Below, in pieces: positions 10,627-18,781 of a stretch of 64,000 nt of DNA. A program made the position numbers and the translations under genes. The notes beneath the pieces were generated by a model that did not search any database, was not told the origin of the DNA, and saw only the letters and a program-made list of their open reading frames with translations. The first letter of the stretch is position 1; each line of letters starts with the position of its first letter. Source of the stretch: Brenneria bubanii (GTDB taxonomy: Bacteria; Pseudomonadota; Gammaproteobacteria; Enterobacterales; Enterobacteriaceae). Location of the stretch: the NCBI RefSeq assembly GCF_022378355.1, contig NZ_JAKMAJ010000001.1:372001-436000 (forward strand). Direction: 5' to 3'.

Positions 10627-12135
10627 ATGAAAACGACTAACGCTGGAAAAAACACATTGAATGATGAACTGGACAACATCGCCAACATCGCTTTACCTGA
10701 TGACGTTCAACAACCTCAATACGATCGGAAGATCCTGAAAAGCCGTATCGTACATATTGGGTTCGGCGCCTTTCACCGCGCCCATCAGGCGCTGTTGACC
10801 GACCGTGTGCTCAATCGCCAGGGTGGCGACTGGGGCATCTGCGAAGTCAGTCTGTTCGGTAATGAAAACCTGTTTAACAGTCTGAGGCGACAGGCTCATC
10901 GTTACAGCGTGCTGGAAAAAGGCGCCAACGCGAATCGCGCGCTGGTAATCGGCTCGGTCAACGAATCGCTGCATGCCCGCCTGGAAGGCATAACCGCGGT
11001 GATAGAAAAGCTGGCCGAACCGCAGGTCGCCATCGTATCGATTACCATAACGGAGAAAGGCTACTGCATCGATCGCAGCAGCGGAAAGCTGGATCGAGAA
11101 AATGCGTTAATCAAGATGGATTTGGATATGCCGGATGCACCGGCTTCCGCGCCGGGCGTACTGGTGGAAGCGTTGCGCGTGCGCCGTGAACGCGGTCTTG
11201 CGCCTTTTACCGTACTATCCTGCGACAACATGCCGGAAAACGGCGATGTGGTGAAAAACGCGGTGCTCGAACTGGCGGCCCTCAGAGACGGCGAATTGGC
11301 CGAATGGATTGAAACCCACAGCGCCTTTCCCAATACCATGGTCGATCGCATCGTGCCGGCGGCGACGTCGGAGACCCTACAGGAAATAGCCGACGCGCTG
11401 GGGGTTTACGACCCTTGCGGAATCGCCTGCGAACCCTTTATTCAATGGGTGGTGGAAGACAAATTTGTCGCCGGACGCCCGGACTGGGATCTTGCCGGCG
11501 CGCAGTTGGTCGACGATGTGCTGCCGTTCGAAGAAATGAAGTTGCGGATGCTCAATGGCAGCCACTCCTTTCTCGCCTATCTCGGCTATCTGGCCGGTTA
11601 TCAGCACATCAACGACTGCATGACGGACAGCCATTACCGCCGGGCGGCCCATCATCTGATGCTCAATGAGCAAGCGCCGACGCTGCGGGTTGCCGGCGTC
11701 GATTTGGCGGACTACGCCAGTCAGTTGATTGCCCGTTACGAAAATCCGTCGTTGAAACACCGTACCTGGCAAATCGCGATGGACGGCACCCAGAAACTGC
11801 CGCAGAGAATGCTGGACTCCATCCGCTGGCATATCGCACACGGCAGCGACTATCGCTGCCTGCTGCTGGGCGTCGCGGGCTGGATGCGTTACGTCGGCGG
11901 CGTAGACGATGCCGGGCAGGACATTGACGTACGCGATCCCATGGCCGAACAGCTTCGGCAAATCGTGAACGCCACTGAGGACGGCGAGCCCCGTGTGCGG
12001 GCGCTGCTTGCGCTGAACGCCGTATTTGGCGAGGAGCTGCCGCAAAATGAAACCCTGGTTGACCAGCTGATTCAGGCTTACGCATCGCTTCGACAACGCG
12101 GCGCGAAAGCCGCTGTCGCCGCGTTGCTGTCGTGA
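10627..12135 (+). CDS. uxuB: Fructuronate reductase (D-mannonate oxidoreductase)
   Basis: UxuB reduces D-fructuronate to D-mannonate with NADH. The 502-residue protein has an N-terminal nucleotide-binding fold (HIGFGAFHRAHQ) and the long-chain polyol dehydrogenase motif KxxxxNxxH (KLRMLNGSH) in the C-terminal domain. The N-terminal 30 residues before the fold look like an extension. The divergent uxuA makes the next step and a UxuR-like gene follows convergently, which supports fructuronate over mannitol or YeiQ-type substrates. Confidence 0.88.
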   Translation: MKTTNAGKNTLNDELDNIANIALPDDVQQPQYDRKILKSRIVHIGFGAFHRAHQALLTDRVLNRQGGDWGICEVSLFGNENLFNSLRRQAHRYSVLEKGANANRALVIGSVNESLHARLEGITAVIEKLAEPQVAIVSITITEKGYCIDRSSGKLDRENALIKMDLDMPDAPASAPGVLVEALRVRRERGLAPFTVLSCDNMPENGDVVKNAVLELAALRDGELAEWIETHSAFPNTMVDRIVPAATSETLQEIADALGVYDPCGIACEPFIQWVVEDKFVAGRPDWDLAGAQLVDDVLPFEEMKLRMLNGSHSFLAYLGYLAGYQHINDCMTDSHYRRAAHHLMLNEQAPTLRVAGVDLADYASQLIARYENPSLKHRTWQIAMDGTQKLPQRMLDSIRWHIAHGSDYRCLLLGVAGWMRYVGGVDDAGQDIDVRDPMAEQLRQIVNATEDGEPRVRALLALNAVFGEELPQNETLVDQLIQAYASLRQRGAKAAVAALLS

Positions 12136-12146
12136 ATCGTTAAAGC

Positions 12147-12169
12147 GAAGCCCGACGGGGTCGGGCTTC
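12147..12169. terminator. Bidirectional terminator between uxuB and the UxuR-like gene
   Basis: A 10-bp perfect stem GAAGCCCGAC/GTCGGGCTTC with a 3-nt loop sits in the 64-bp gap between the convergent genes. The T-tract is short. Confidence 0.7.
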
Positions 12170-12199
12170 TGCATCATGAGGTGGCGACGGAGGAACCGC

Positions 12200-12934
12200 T
12201 CAGGACTCCAGACGCGAAGGCACGGACTCAAACAGATAACCGTCGAACGCCGGATCGTCCACGTTGGAGATCTCCAACAGTTTGTTCTTTACATTTTCCA
12301 GATGCAGCCACATTTCCTGGCGCGCCGTTTTTGCGTCGCGTCGCGATACCGCCCGCAGGATTTTCTGATGGTCGTCCAGCCACTGCCGCTGATAGCTGAA
12401 ATCATCGGTATGTGAATGAATTCCTTGCCACATCGGGCTTCGTTTGCGAGCTTGCCACACCTCATACACCATATTGGCCAGCACGCTATTTTGAGTGGAC
12501 TGCGCTAACAGGCAATGAAACTGTTCGTCCGCGCTCTCATCCACGCTGCCGTTTTCCAGAGAGAGCTTTTCCTGCTCGATAGCCTGACGCATCTTGACGA
12601 TATCGCTCTTGGTCGCCTGCATCGCCGCAAACGCCGCCACTTCGCTCTCCAACAGCTGACGCGCCTGCAACAGTTCAAACGGACCATAGCCGCTGTCGGC
12701 ATCGTTATCCTTGCCCTGCTCTTCAGGGATCTGTATCACATAGACGCCGGACCCCTTGCGCACCTCGATCAGTTTTTCCAGTTCCAGCATGATCAGCGCT
12801 TCGCGCACCACGCTGCGGCTGACGCCGTAGGCCTCGGCGATATCGCGTTCGGGAGAAAGGCGATCGCCAATCTGATAATTCCCATTCAGAATTTCTGCGC
12901 GGATGTTACCGCCTATTTGCTGATATAACCGCAT
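12200..12934 (-). CDS. GntR/FadR-family regulator, UxuR/ExuR-like
   Basis: A 244-residue repressor with an N-terminal winged helix (about residues 1-70; SPERDIAEAYGVSRSVVREALIML) and a C-terminal FCD ligand domain. Its closest recognisable relatives are UxuR and ExuR, which respond to fructuronate/galacturonate-type inducers. The start at 12934 has AAGGA ten bases upstream; in-frame ATGs at 12952, 12973 and 13039 lack a good site. Placement beside uxuB and TTGGT motifs in both the uxuA-uxuB gap and its own upstream region suggest control of uxuAB and autoregulation. Confidence 0.85.
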   Translation of the reverse strand: MRLYQQIGGNIRAEILNGNYQIGDRLSPERDIAEAYGVSRSVVREALIMLELEKLIEVRKGSGVYVIQIPEEQGKDNDADSGYGPFELLQARQLLESEVAAFAAMQATKSDIVKMRQAIEQEKLSLENGSVDESADEQFHCLLAQSTQNSVLANMVYEVWQARKRSPMWQGIHSHTDDFSYQRQWLDDHQKILRAVSRRDAKTARQEMWLHLENVKNKLLEISNVDDPAFDGYLFESVPSRLES

Positions 12935-13219
12935 CTCACCCTGTTCCTTCATCCATCCAACTGCCGCAGCCATTAATTGGCAGGACCAATAATGCAACAA
13001 GTCATCCAATTTGTCTGAAGTATAACACGAAGCCCGCAAACCTTTTCTATCGTAAGTATCGATGTTTCTCTGCCGGAGTTCGCCGTGTTATGCGGCTTGT
13101 TTGCTTCGGCATGGCGGACTACCGGCGCGGCATCGCCTCTACCGCGTCTTGTCATTATTCGTTCATAAACATCGGCTATTTTTTATTATTAAGGACGATC
13201 AGCTGTTAAAACAAGGCCC

Positions 13220-14464
13220 ATGACTTCTCTCACTGTTTCACGCGAACAACAATATCTTTGGGGGCCGAATACGGCGCTGGATCTCTGCATTCCAGTCCCC
13301 GTCATTTCGCCCGATACCGATAATGCCGCCGTGTTACAGCTTTTCAGCAAGAATAAAGAGCTTGTCAGCCTGCCGGTGGTGGAACATGGCCGGCCATTCG
13401 GACTCATCAGTCGGCATATCTTCATGTCTCAAATGTCGCGTCCTTTTTATCATGAGCTTTACGATAAAAAGAGCTGCATTGCCTTTATGGATAAAAACCC
13501 GCTGATTGTCGATGCCTATTCCTCGTTGAATGACGTGGCGGAACAAACGGTAATCACCGGAGATAAATCGCTGACCGACGGCTTTATCATAACGGAAAAC
13601 GAACAATATATCGGCATCGGACTCGGCATCGACCTGATCAAAGCGGTATCCGACATGCACTCGCAGCAGCACCAGCAAATAATGCAAAGCATTGAATACG
13701 CAAGGGTAATACAGGAAGCAATGCTGACCACATCTCGACGCGCGATGTCCGGCTCGCTGGCGGACTGGTGTCTGGTATGGGAGCCAAGAGACTGCGTCGG
13801 CGGAGACTGCTATTACTTTAAAACCTATGCCAATGGTTGGCTCGCCGTGGTCGCCGACTGTACCGGACATGGCGTTCCCGGCGCGTTTATGACGCTGATT
13901 CTCGCCTCGGCATTGGAGCAGGCGCTGACGCAGCACGGACCGGAAATGCCCGATCGATTACTACAAAGCATCAATCGTCATATCAAGGATACCTTGGGGC
14001 AACGTAGCGAGAGACGGCATCAGCCTTCCTCGAACGACGGTTGTGACGCCATTTTGATCTTCTGCGATACCACCAAAAATACGCTTGTCTGGTCCAGCGC
14101 CCGCATGTCCGCCTTTTTAAGTAAGCAGCAAACCGGTCAGTTGGAGATCCTCGCCGCAGACCGCATGGGCGTGGGCTATACCGATACGCCTTACGATTAC
14201 TGCTGGCCTTGTCATCAGTTAACGCTGGACAACAACGACCTTTTTTTTACCACTACCGATGGTCTGACCGACCAAATCGGCGGCGAACGACAAACGATGT
14301 TTGGCAAACGCCGGCTCCAGGCGCTTCTGCTGAGCCATCGGGAGCAGTCTATGCAAGCCTTTGCCGAGCAGTTACTACAAAAACACATGGAATATCAGGG
14401 AAATCAGGTAAGGCGGGATGACCTGACATTTTGGGGCTTTCGACATTGTTCCACATTGACTTAA
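13220..14464 (+). CDS. SiaA-like PP2C phosphatase with N-terminal CBS pair
   Basis: 414 residues, no membrane segment. Residues about 20-145 form a tandem CBS-like module (LPVVEHGRPFGLISR; SLNDVAEQTVITGDKSLTDGFII). Residues about 165-410 are a SpoIIE/PP2C phosphatase with metal-binding motifs VGGD, VADCTGHGVPGA, TTDGLTD and RRDDLTF. It heads an operon with siaB-, siaC- and siaD-like genes. In Pseudomonas aeruginosa SiaA is a membrane protein with a periplasmic sensor and HAMP and dephosphorylates SiaC; here a cytosolic CBS pair replaces that input, so the signal is probably an intracellular ligand such as a nucleotide. AAGG precedes the ATG. Confidence 0.85.
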   Translation: MTSLTVSREQQYLWGPNTALDLCIPVPVISPDTDNAAVLQLFSKNKELVSLPVVEHGRPFGLISRHIFMSQMSRPFYHELYDKKSCIAFMDKNPLIVDAYSSLNDVAEQTVITGDKSLTDGFIITENEQYIGIGLGIDLIKAVSDMHSQQHQQIMQSIEYARVIQEAMLTTSRRAMSGSLADWCLVWEPRDCVGGDCYYFKTYANGWLAVVADCTGHGVPGAFMTLILASALEQALTQHGPEMPDRLLQSINRHIKDTLGQRSERRHQPSSNDGCDAILIFCDTTKNTLVWSSARMSAFLSKQQTGQLEILAADRMGVGYTDTPYDYCWPCHQLTLDNNDLFFTTTDGLTDQIGGERQTMFGKRRLQALLLSHREQSMQAFAEQLLQKHMEYQGNQVRRDDLTFWGFRHCSTLT

Positions 14465-14481
14465 CCAGGTGAGTCGGGATT

Positions 14482-15033
14482 ATGCCAGATACTCAGTACG
14501 CCGAATTTTTTGACTCAACGAATCAACGGGACATCACGTTGTATTACGTCGGGTATTTTTCGCAGAACATCATCAGTTCACTGGCTGAAACAGTGCGGCT
14601 ACAGCTTGAAAAAAAACAGGTTCCAGCCGGCGTACGCCGAAAGTTATTCTCTGCATTTGTTGAAATGGTACAGAACATCACCCGCTATTCGGCCGCCCAT
14701 TTAACCGCCATCGACCAGTCGAATGAGATCCGTCACGGCTCGGTATGCGTCGGCCATGAAAACGGGAAATATTTTTTACTTTGTGCGAATCAAGTTCACC
14801 CCGACGATATTGAAAAGCTGCGAGTCCGTCTTGAGCCTTTGCGCTATATGACTCTTGATGAAATCAAACTCGCCTACAAAGCCTCTCTGCGCGATGAAAC
14901 GCCGCCCTGGAGCAAAGGGGCGGATATGGGGTTACTGACCGTCGCACGCGATGCCAGCGAGCCATTGCAGTTCACCTTCAGGGTGGACTCGATAACGGGG
15001 CTGTCAACGTTTTACCTGAAGGCGATCATCTGA
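14482..15033 (+). CDS. SiaB-like protein kinase (HATPase fold)
   Basis: 183-residue cytosolic protein of the SiaB family. The N-box-like EMVQNITRYS (about residues 54-63) and the glycine motif GADMGLLTVARDAS (about 150-163) resemble GHKL ATPases/anti-sigma kinases. In Pseudomonas SiaB phosphorylates SiaC, which stops SiaC from activating the cyclase SiaD. It starts 17 bp after the phosphatase gene and ends one base before the siaC ATG, so translation is probably coupled. Confidence 0.83.
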   Translation: MPDTQYAEFFDSTNQRDITLYYVGYFSQNIISSLAETVRLQLEKKQVPAGVRRKLFSAFVEMVQNITRYSAAHLTAIDQSNEIRHGSVCVGHENGKYFLLCANQVHPDDIEKLRVRLEPLRYMTLDEIKLAYKASLRDETPPWSKGADMGLLTVARDASEPLQFTFRVDSITGLSTFYLKAII

Positions 15034-15034
15034 A

Positions 15035-15466
15035 ATGGCGAACATTATCAATATGGAAAACCTCCACATCGCAGGGACGCCCTGTACACCAGCCGTAGAT
15101 TTTTATTTTGATACCCATCGGCTCTCTCTGGCTGGCGAGTCCTATCCTGAAAATGCGGCGGCGTTCTATCGCCCGTTGATTGAACGGATTCAGGATTATC
15201 TCGATCTGTTGGTTATAAAAAGCGATGCGGCAGAGGCCGCGTTGCCGCCAACCATCGAATTCCACATATCGCTGGTTTACTTCAACAGCTCCAGCACCAA
15301 AATGCTGTTCGGCCTGTTCAACGTCCTGAGTCAGGCGGCGCAACGTAAACTGCCCATTACCTTACATTGGTATTACGACCAAGATGACGACATTGCGGAA
15401 GAGTTCGGTGAGGAATTGCACATCGATTTTCCCGCGCTTGACTTCCACAGCCATGTTCTGGAGTAA
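15035..15466 (+). CDS. SiaC-like switch protein (DUF1987)
   Basis: 143-residue protein of the SiaC/DUF1987 family. The segment YFNSSSTKML (about residues 86-95) matches the family's phospho-acceptor region. In Pseudomonas the unphosphorylated form binds and activates the diguanylate cyclase SiaD. It lies between its presumed kinase and its presumed cyclase target, with gaps of 1 and 7 bp, consistent with one transcript. Confidence 0.85.
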   Translation: MANIINMENLHIAGTPCTPAVDFYFDTHRLSLAGESYPENAAAFYRPLIERIQDYLDLLVIKSDAAEAALPPTIEFHISLVYFNSSSTKMLFGLFNVLSQAAQRKLPITLHWYYDQDDDIAEEFGEELHIDFPALDFHSHVLE

Positions 15467-15473
15467 CCCCACC

Positions 15474-16181
15474 ATGAGTACTTTTGAACTATTCACGCCA
15501 GAATACGACATTCTCATCGCCGCGCGTAATGTCGCCAACCAGCAGAATATGCCGGCCGAGGTCTACCGCGACACGCTGCTGGCGCTGACCGAACACTACC
15601 AGCGTCTGGTGCGGGAATCCCACCGCCTCATTTCGCGCAGCGACCGCGCGGAAAAGGAGTTGAACCGCCTGAATGCCCAACTGCATAAACTGGCGGGTGA
15701 ACTGGAATATAAAGCCAGTCACGATCCGCTGACCAACGTATACAATCGCGGCGCGATCATTGAACGCATCAATCAAACCCTGGAACGTAATCAAGCCGCG
15801 CTTATCGTATTGGATATCGACCATTTTAAGCGGGTAAACGACGTTTTCGGCCATCCAACCGGCGATGCGGTAATCTGTGCGCTGATGTCGCGGGTACGGG
15901 AAGTGCTTAAAGGAAGCGGCAGCATTGGCCGGGTCGGCGGCGAAGAGTTCACCATCCTGCTTGATGACTTCGCCATTGAACAGGCCGTGGCTATCGCGGA
16001 GCGTATCCATTTCAGCCTGAATGACACGCCGCTGTCTGTTTTACCCCAGCAGGCCGTCACGGCCAGTTTCGGCGTGAGCTGGGCGCCGCCCCGGACCTGC
16101 TTCGATACCCTCTATGGTTCGGCGGATGCGGCGCTATACAAGGCCAAGAACCGGGGCAGAAACTGCGTCGAATATCAGTAA
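15474..16181 (+). CDS. SiaD-like GGDEF diguanylate cyclase
   Basis: 235 residues: an N-terminal helical stalk (about 1-75) and a GGDEF domain (about 76-235) with active-site GGEEF and metal aspartate in LDIDHFKRVND. It should make cyclic di-GMP. The inhibitory I-site RxxD, five residues before GGEEF, reads KGSG, so product inhibition at that site is probably lost. The start at 15474 is eight bases after the siaC stop; a longer frame from 15384 overlaps siaC and is rejected. Its stop overlaps the convergent mltB stop by 7 bp. The stalk is where SiaC is expected to bind. Confidence 0.88.
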   Translation: MSTFELFTPEYDILIAARNVANQQNMPAEVYRDTLLALTEHYQRLVRESHRLISRSDRAEKELNRLNAQLHKLAGELEYKASHDPLTNVYNRGAIIERINQTLERNQAALIVLDIDHFKRVNDVFGHPTGDAVICALMSRVREVLKGSGSIGRVGGEEFTILLDDFAIEQAVAIAERIHFSLNDTPLSVLPQQAVTASFGVSWAPPRTCFDTLYGSADAALYKAKNRGRNCVEYQ

Positions 16182-17269
16182 AGGCCGCCCTGTCTGGCGC
16201 GGCTGACCGCGTCCCCTAGCTGCCATACCGCCATCGCATAATGGGTACTGTGGTTATAACGGGTAATGGTATAAAAATTGGGTAAACCATACCAGTATTG
16301 ATAGCCGCTGCCGATATCCAGCCGCAACAGGCTGGCCTCGGCATAGCCGCCCAGCGTGCTCAGCGGTTTTAACCCGGCGGCCTGCAACTCGGCGAGGGAG
16401 TAGCGCGTATTAAAGCCGTTTTTCAGCGCCGACGCCTGACCCAGAGCGGGTACGGCGACCAGTCCCCCCTTGACCCAGCCGTGAGCCTTAAAGTAATTGG
16501 CGACGCTGCCGATGGCGTCCACCGGGTCCCACAGATTGATATGCCCATTACCGTCAAAATCGACCGCATAGCTTTTAAACGATGACGGCATAAACTGGCC
16601 GTATCCCATCGCACCGGCGTAAGAACCGCGCAGGCTTAGCGGGTCGTCCCCTTCGGTGCGCGCCATCAGCAGAAAGGTTTCCAGCTCGCCGGTAAAAAAC
16701 TCGGCACGACGTGGATAATCAAAAGCCAGCGTCGCCAGCGCATCAATGATCCGGGTTTTACCCATCACCCTGCCCCAGCGGGTTTCCACGCCGATAATGC
16801 CGACGATGATCTCAGGAGGAACGCCGTATGTCTCCCAGGCGCGTTGCAACGCGTCTTGATGCTGGTTCCAGAATACCACGCCGTTTTGTACGTTATCCGG
16901 CGTAATGAACTGGTTGCGATAGCGAAGCCATGATCCATTCGGCCCGGACGGCGCCGCAGACGTGGGGGCCTGTTTGTCCATCAGGCGCAACACCCAGTCC
17001 AGCCGTTGCGCCTGAGCCAGCACGTCATGCAGCTGCTGGCGGTCGAAACCGTGCTCGTTCACCATTTTATCGACAAAGCGGCTGGTCGCAGGATTAAAAG
17101 CGAAATCCCCGCTCAGCAGATGTCCCGGCGCCGTATGGGCGGGCTCCAGCAAAAAACCGCCGTTGCCTTTGAAAGGATTGCCCTGAGGCGCTTCGGGTGG
17201 CGGCGTCGGTTTGCTGCTACAGGCGGAAATAAGCGCAAGCACCGGAAGAAGAGTGGCCAAATGACGCAT
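16175..17269 (-). CDS. mltB: Lytic murein transglycosylase B-like lipoprotein
   Basis: MltB cleaves peptidoglycan glycan strands, forming 1,6-anhydromuramic ends. A lipoprotein signal with lipobox ISAC (lipidated Cys17 from the start at 17269) is followed by a proline-rich linker and the SLT_2 domain with the catalytic glutamate in GVETRWG and GAMGYGQFMPSS. Residues 2-3 of the mature protein are SS, consistent with outer-membrane sorting. An upstream ATG at 17350 would bury the signal, so it is rejected. Confidence 0.92.
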   Translation of the reverse strand: MRHLATLLPVLALISACSSKPTPPPEAPQGNPFKGNGGFLLEPAHTAPGHLLSGDFAFNPATSRFVDKMVNEHGFDRQQLHDVLAQAQRLDWVLRLMDKQAPTSAAPSGPNGSWLRYRNQFITPDNVQNGVVFWNQHQDALQRAWETYGVPPEIIVGIIGVETRWGRVMGKTRIIDALATLAFDYPRRAEFFTGELETFLLMARTEGDDPLSLRGSYAGAMGYGQFMPSSFKSYAVDFDGNGHINLWDPVDAIGSVANYFKAHGWVKGGLVAVPALGQASALKNGFNTRYSLAELQAAGLKPLSTLGGYAEASLLRLDIGSGYQYWYGLPNFYTITRYNHSTHYAMAVWQLGDAVSRARQGGLY

Positions 17270-17385
17270 CAGATGTCCGTATAACCGAGTAAGGGAAAAG
17301 TAACCGTTATGGTAAATCATTGCCTGACGCGAAAAAACTGAAATCTGCACCCCAAATCAGCGAAGGTTCGGGGCGCATCTGAGTG

Positions 17386-17727
17386 TTAGTTTTTCTTCAC
17401 AAACTCAGATTTCAGCTTCATCGCGCCAAAACCATCAATCTTGCAATCGATATTGTGATCGCCTTCCACAAGGCGAATGCCTTTAACACGAGTTCCAATT
17501 TTCAATGTTGATGAACTTCCTTTAACTTTCAAATCTTTAACTACCGTTACGGAATCGCCGTCCGCCAGTAAATTACCATTGGCGTCTCTGACGATCAGCC
17601 CTTCTTCCTCAGTTGCTGAATCACCATTCATCGCCCACACATGCCCGCACTCCGGGCAGTTCAGTAGTTCGTTGTCCTGCCAGGTATATTCAGAGCTGCA
17701 TTTTGGACAATTAGGTAGCTGTTGCAT
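17386..17727 (-). CDS. yjdM: PhnA/YjdM family zinc-ribbon protein
   Basis: 113 residues. An N-terminal zinc ribbon (CPKC and CPECGH, about residues 8-28) precedes an SH3-like PhnA domain ending [10 protein letters not shown]. The family keeps the name PhnA, but the E. coli member is not part of phosphonate breakdown and its role is unclear. It is a single gene. Confidence 0.9.
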   Translation of the reverse strand: MQQLPNCPKCSSEYTWQDNELLNCPECGHVWAMNGDSATEEEGLIVRDANGNLLADGDSVTVVKDLKVKGSSSTLKIGTRVKGIRLVEGDHNIDCKIDGFGAMKLKSEFVKKN

Positions 17728-17854
17728 GATAAAATTCCTGAAAATTTAAAAAAATAGATAAAAAGCCAATAAAATCAATAATAGTGTTACCAGCTACGCA
17801 TATTTTAACGTTTTATTCGCACCGAGAGTAGCCATCTGTCGAACCGGCGATGCA

Positions 17855-18508
17855 TCATTTCACTATTTTGCCGTCCTGCAAGATGAACATCAGTTTCCCA
17901 TCCCAAAACTCGGCGATAAAGATGTCCTCTTCCTCAAGTCCGTGCTTTGCCAGTTGCGCCTTAAGCCAGTCCTCATCTTTTTCTATTTGTTGCTCCAGCT
18001 CATCCTGCCTGATTTTACCGTCTTTCATAATAATCACGGACGGCATTTTCGCGTCGTCACAAACCACGGTGAGTTGACCACTGGGCTCTATTTGCGCGTA
18101 GGTTACCTGCTGAAAAGAATTGACGCCCTGGGAGTGAAGTTGGGAAGCGACATTGAGGATATCGATTTTATTTTTCCGGCGCAGGATATTATCCATCAAA
18201 AAACGCCCTTTCTTCACAATAGGAAGCGGATCGCCAATGGCGATTGAGCGAAATAGATGAACATGCTTGGTAATGGCATTAAGCAGCGATATCAACCCAA
18301 CCCCGATAAATAACACAATGATATATTGATGCAACGGTATGCTATCACTGTAAATAACCCCGCCGATAATACCGCCAAGAACAAAGTTGCCAATAAAATC
18401 AACCGGCGTCATCTGCGAAAGTTGAGTTTTACCTGAAAGATTCAGATGCATGATCACAATAAAAAAACCAATAATAAACTTTATTAACACAAAGCCGTAA
18501 TATTCCAT
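17855..18508 (-). CDS. DUF421 (YetF/YcaP-like) membrane protein
   Basis: About 217 residues with two or three N-terminal membrane segments (about 5-22, 38-53, 60-78) and a soluble C-terminal DUF421 domain (GKPLP-like IGDPLPIVKKGRF, then a segment with EPSGQLTVV). The C-terminal extension ends in FWDGKLMFILQDGKIVK. The family's function is not established. The start at 18508 (MEYYGF) has GGA five bases upstream; an in-frame ATG at 18523 is possible. Confidence 0.75.
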   Translation of the reverse strand: MEYYGFVLIKFIIGFFIVIMHLNLSGKTQLSQMTPVDFIGNFVLGGIIGGVIYSDSIPLHQYIIVLFIGVGLISLLNAITKHVHLFRSIAIGDPLPIVKKGRFLMDNILRRKNKIDILNVASQLHSQGVNSFQQVTYAQIEPSGQLTVVCDDAKMPSVIIMKDGKIRQDELEQQIEKDEDWLKAQLAKHGLEEEDIFIAEFWDGKLMFILQDGKIVK

Positions 18509-18652
18509 ATATATCCAACCCATCTTTTAACGATATGTCTAATCAACACCAAAAAACGCCATGTAAATGACAGCACTTGCCGGCGGGTTATTCCTATCGC
18601 AATTAACCGCATCAGCATGATGGTTATAGATGAAGATTGACATTTATGCCGT

Positions 18653-18696
18653 TTTTTTGTGGCTTGCCATCCATGGCCGCCACCCTCCGGGCCGTC
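18653..18696. repeat. 44-bp direct repeat, copy 1
   Basis: Begins with TTTTTTGTGGCTTGCC and ends with CCTCCGGGCCGTC. It is identical over 44 bp to the copy at 18730-18773. Directly after it lies a palindrome, CGTCGCTAAAGCGACG (18694-18709). Each copy contains GGCC and GCC/GGC blocks that can fold. It resembles dispersed intergenic palindromic elements of this bacterial group; that comparison is from memory. Confidence 0.8.
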
Positions 18697-18729
18697 GCTA
18701 AAGCGACGTCTAAAACTTTTTCCTGAACG

Positions 18730-18773
18730 TTTTTTGTGGCTTGCCATCCATGGCCGCCACCCTCCGGGCCGTC
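18730..18773. repeat. 44-bp direct repeat, copy 2
   Basis: Second identical copy, 77 bp downstream of the first start point. It ends 8 bp before the ROK gene stop codon (18782) and so lies in that gene's 3' flank. Open frames running through both copies encode only a repetitive peptide and are not treated as genes. Confidence 0.8.
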
Positions 18774-18781
18774 CGGCGCGA

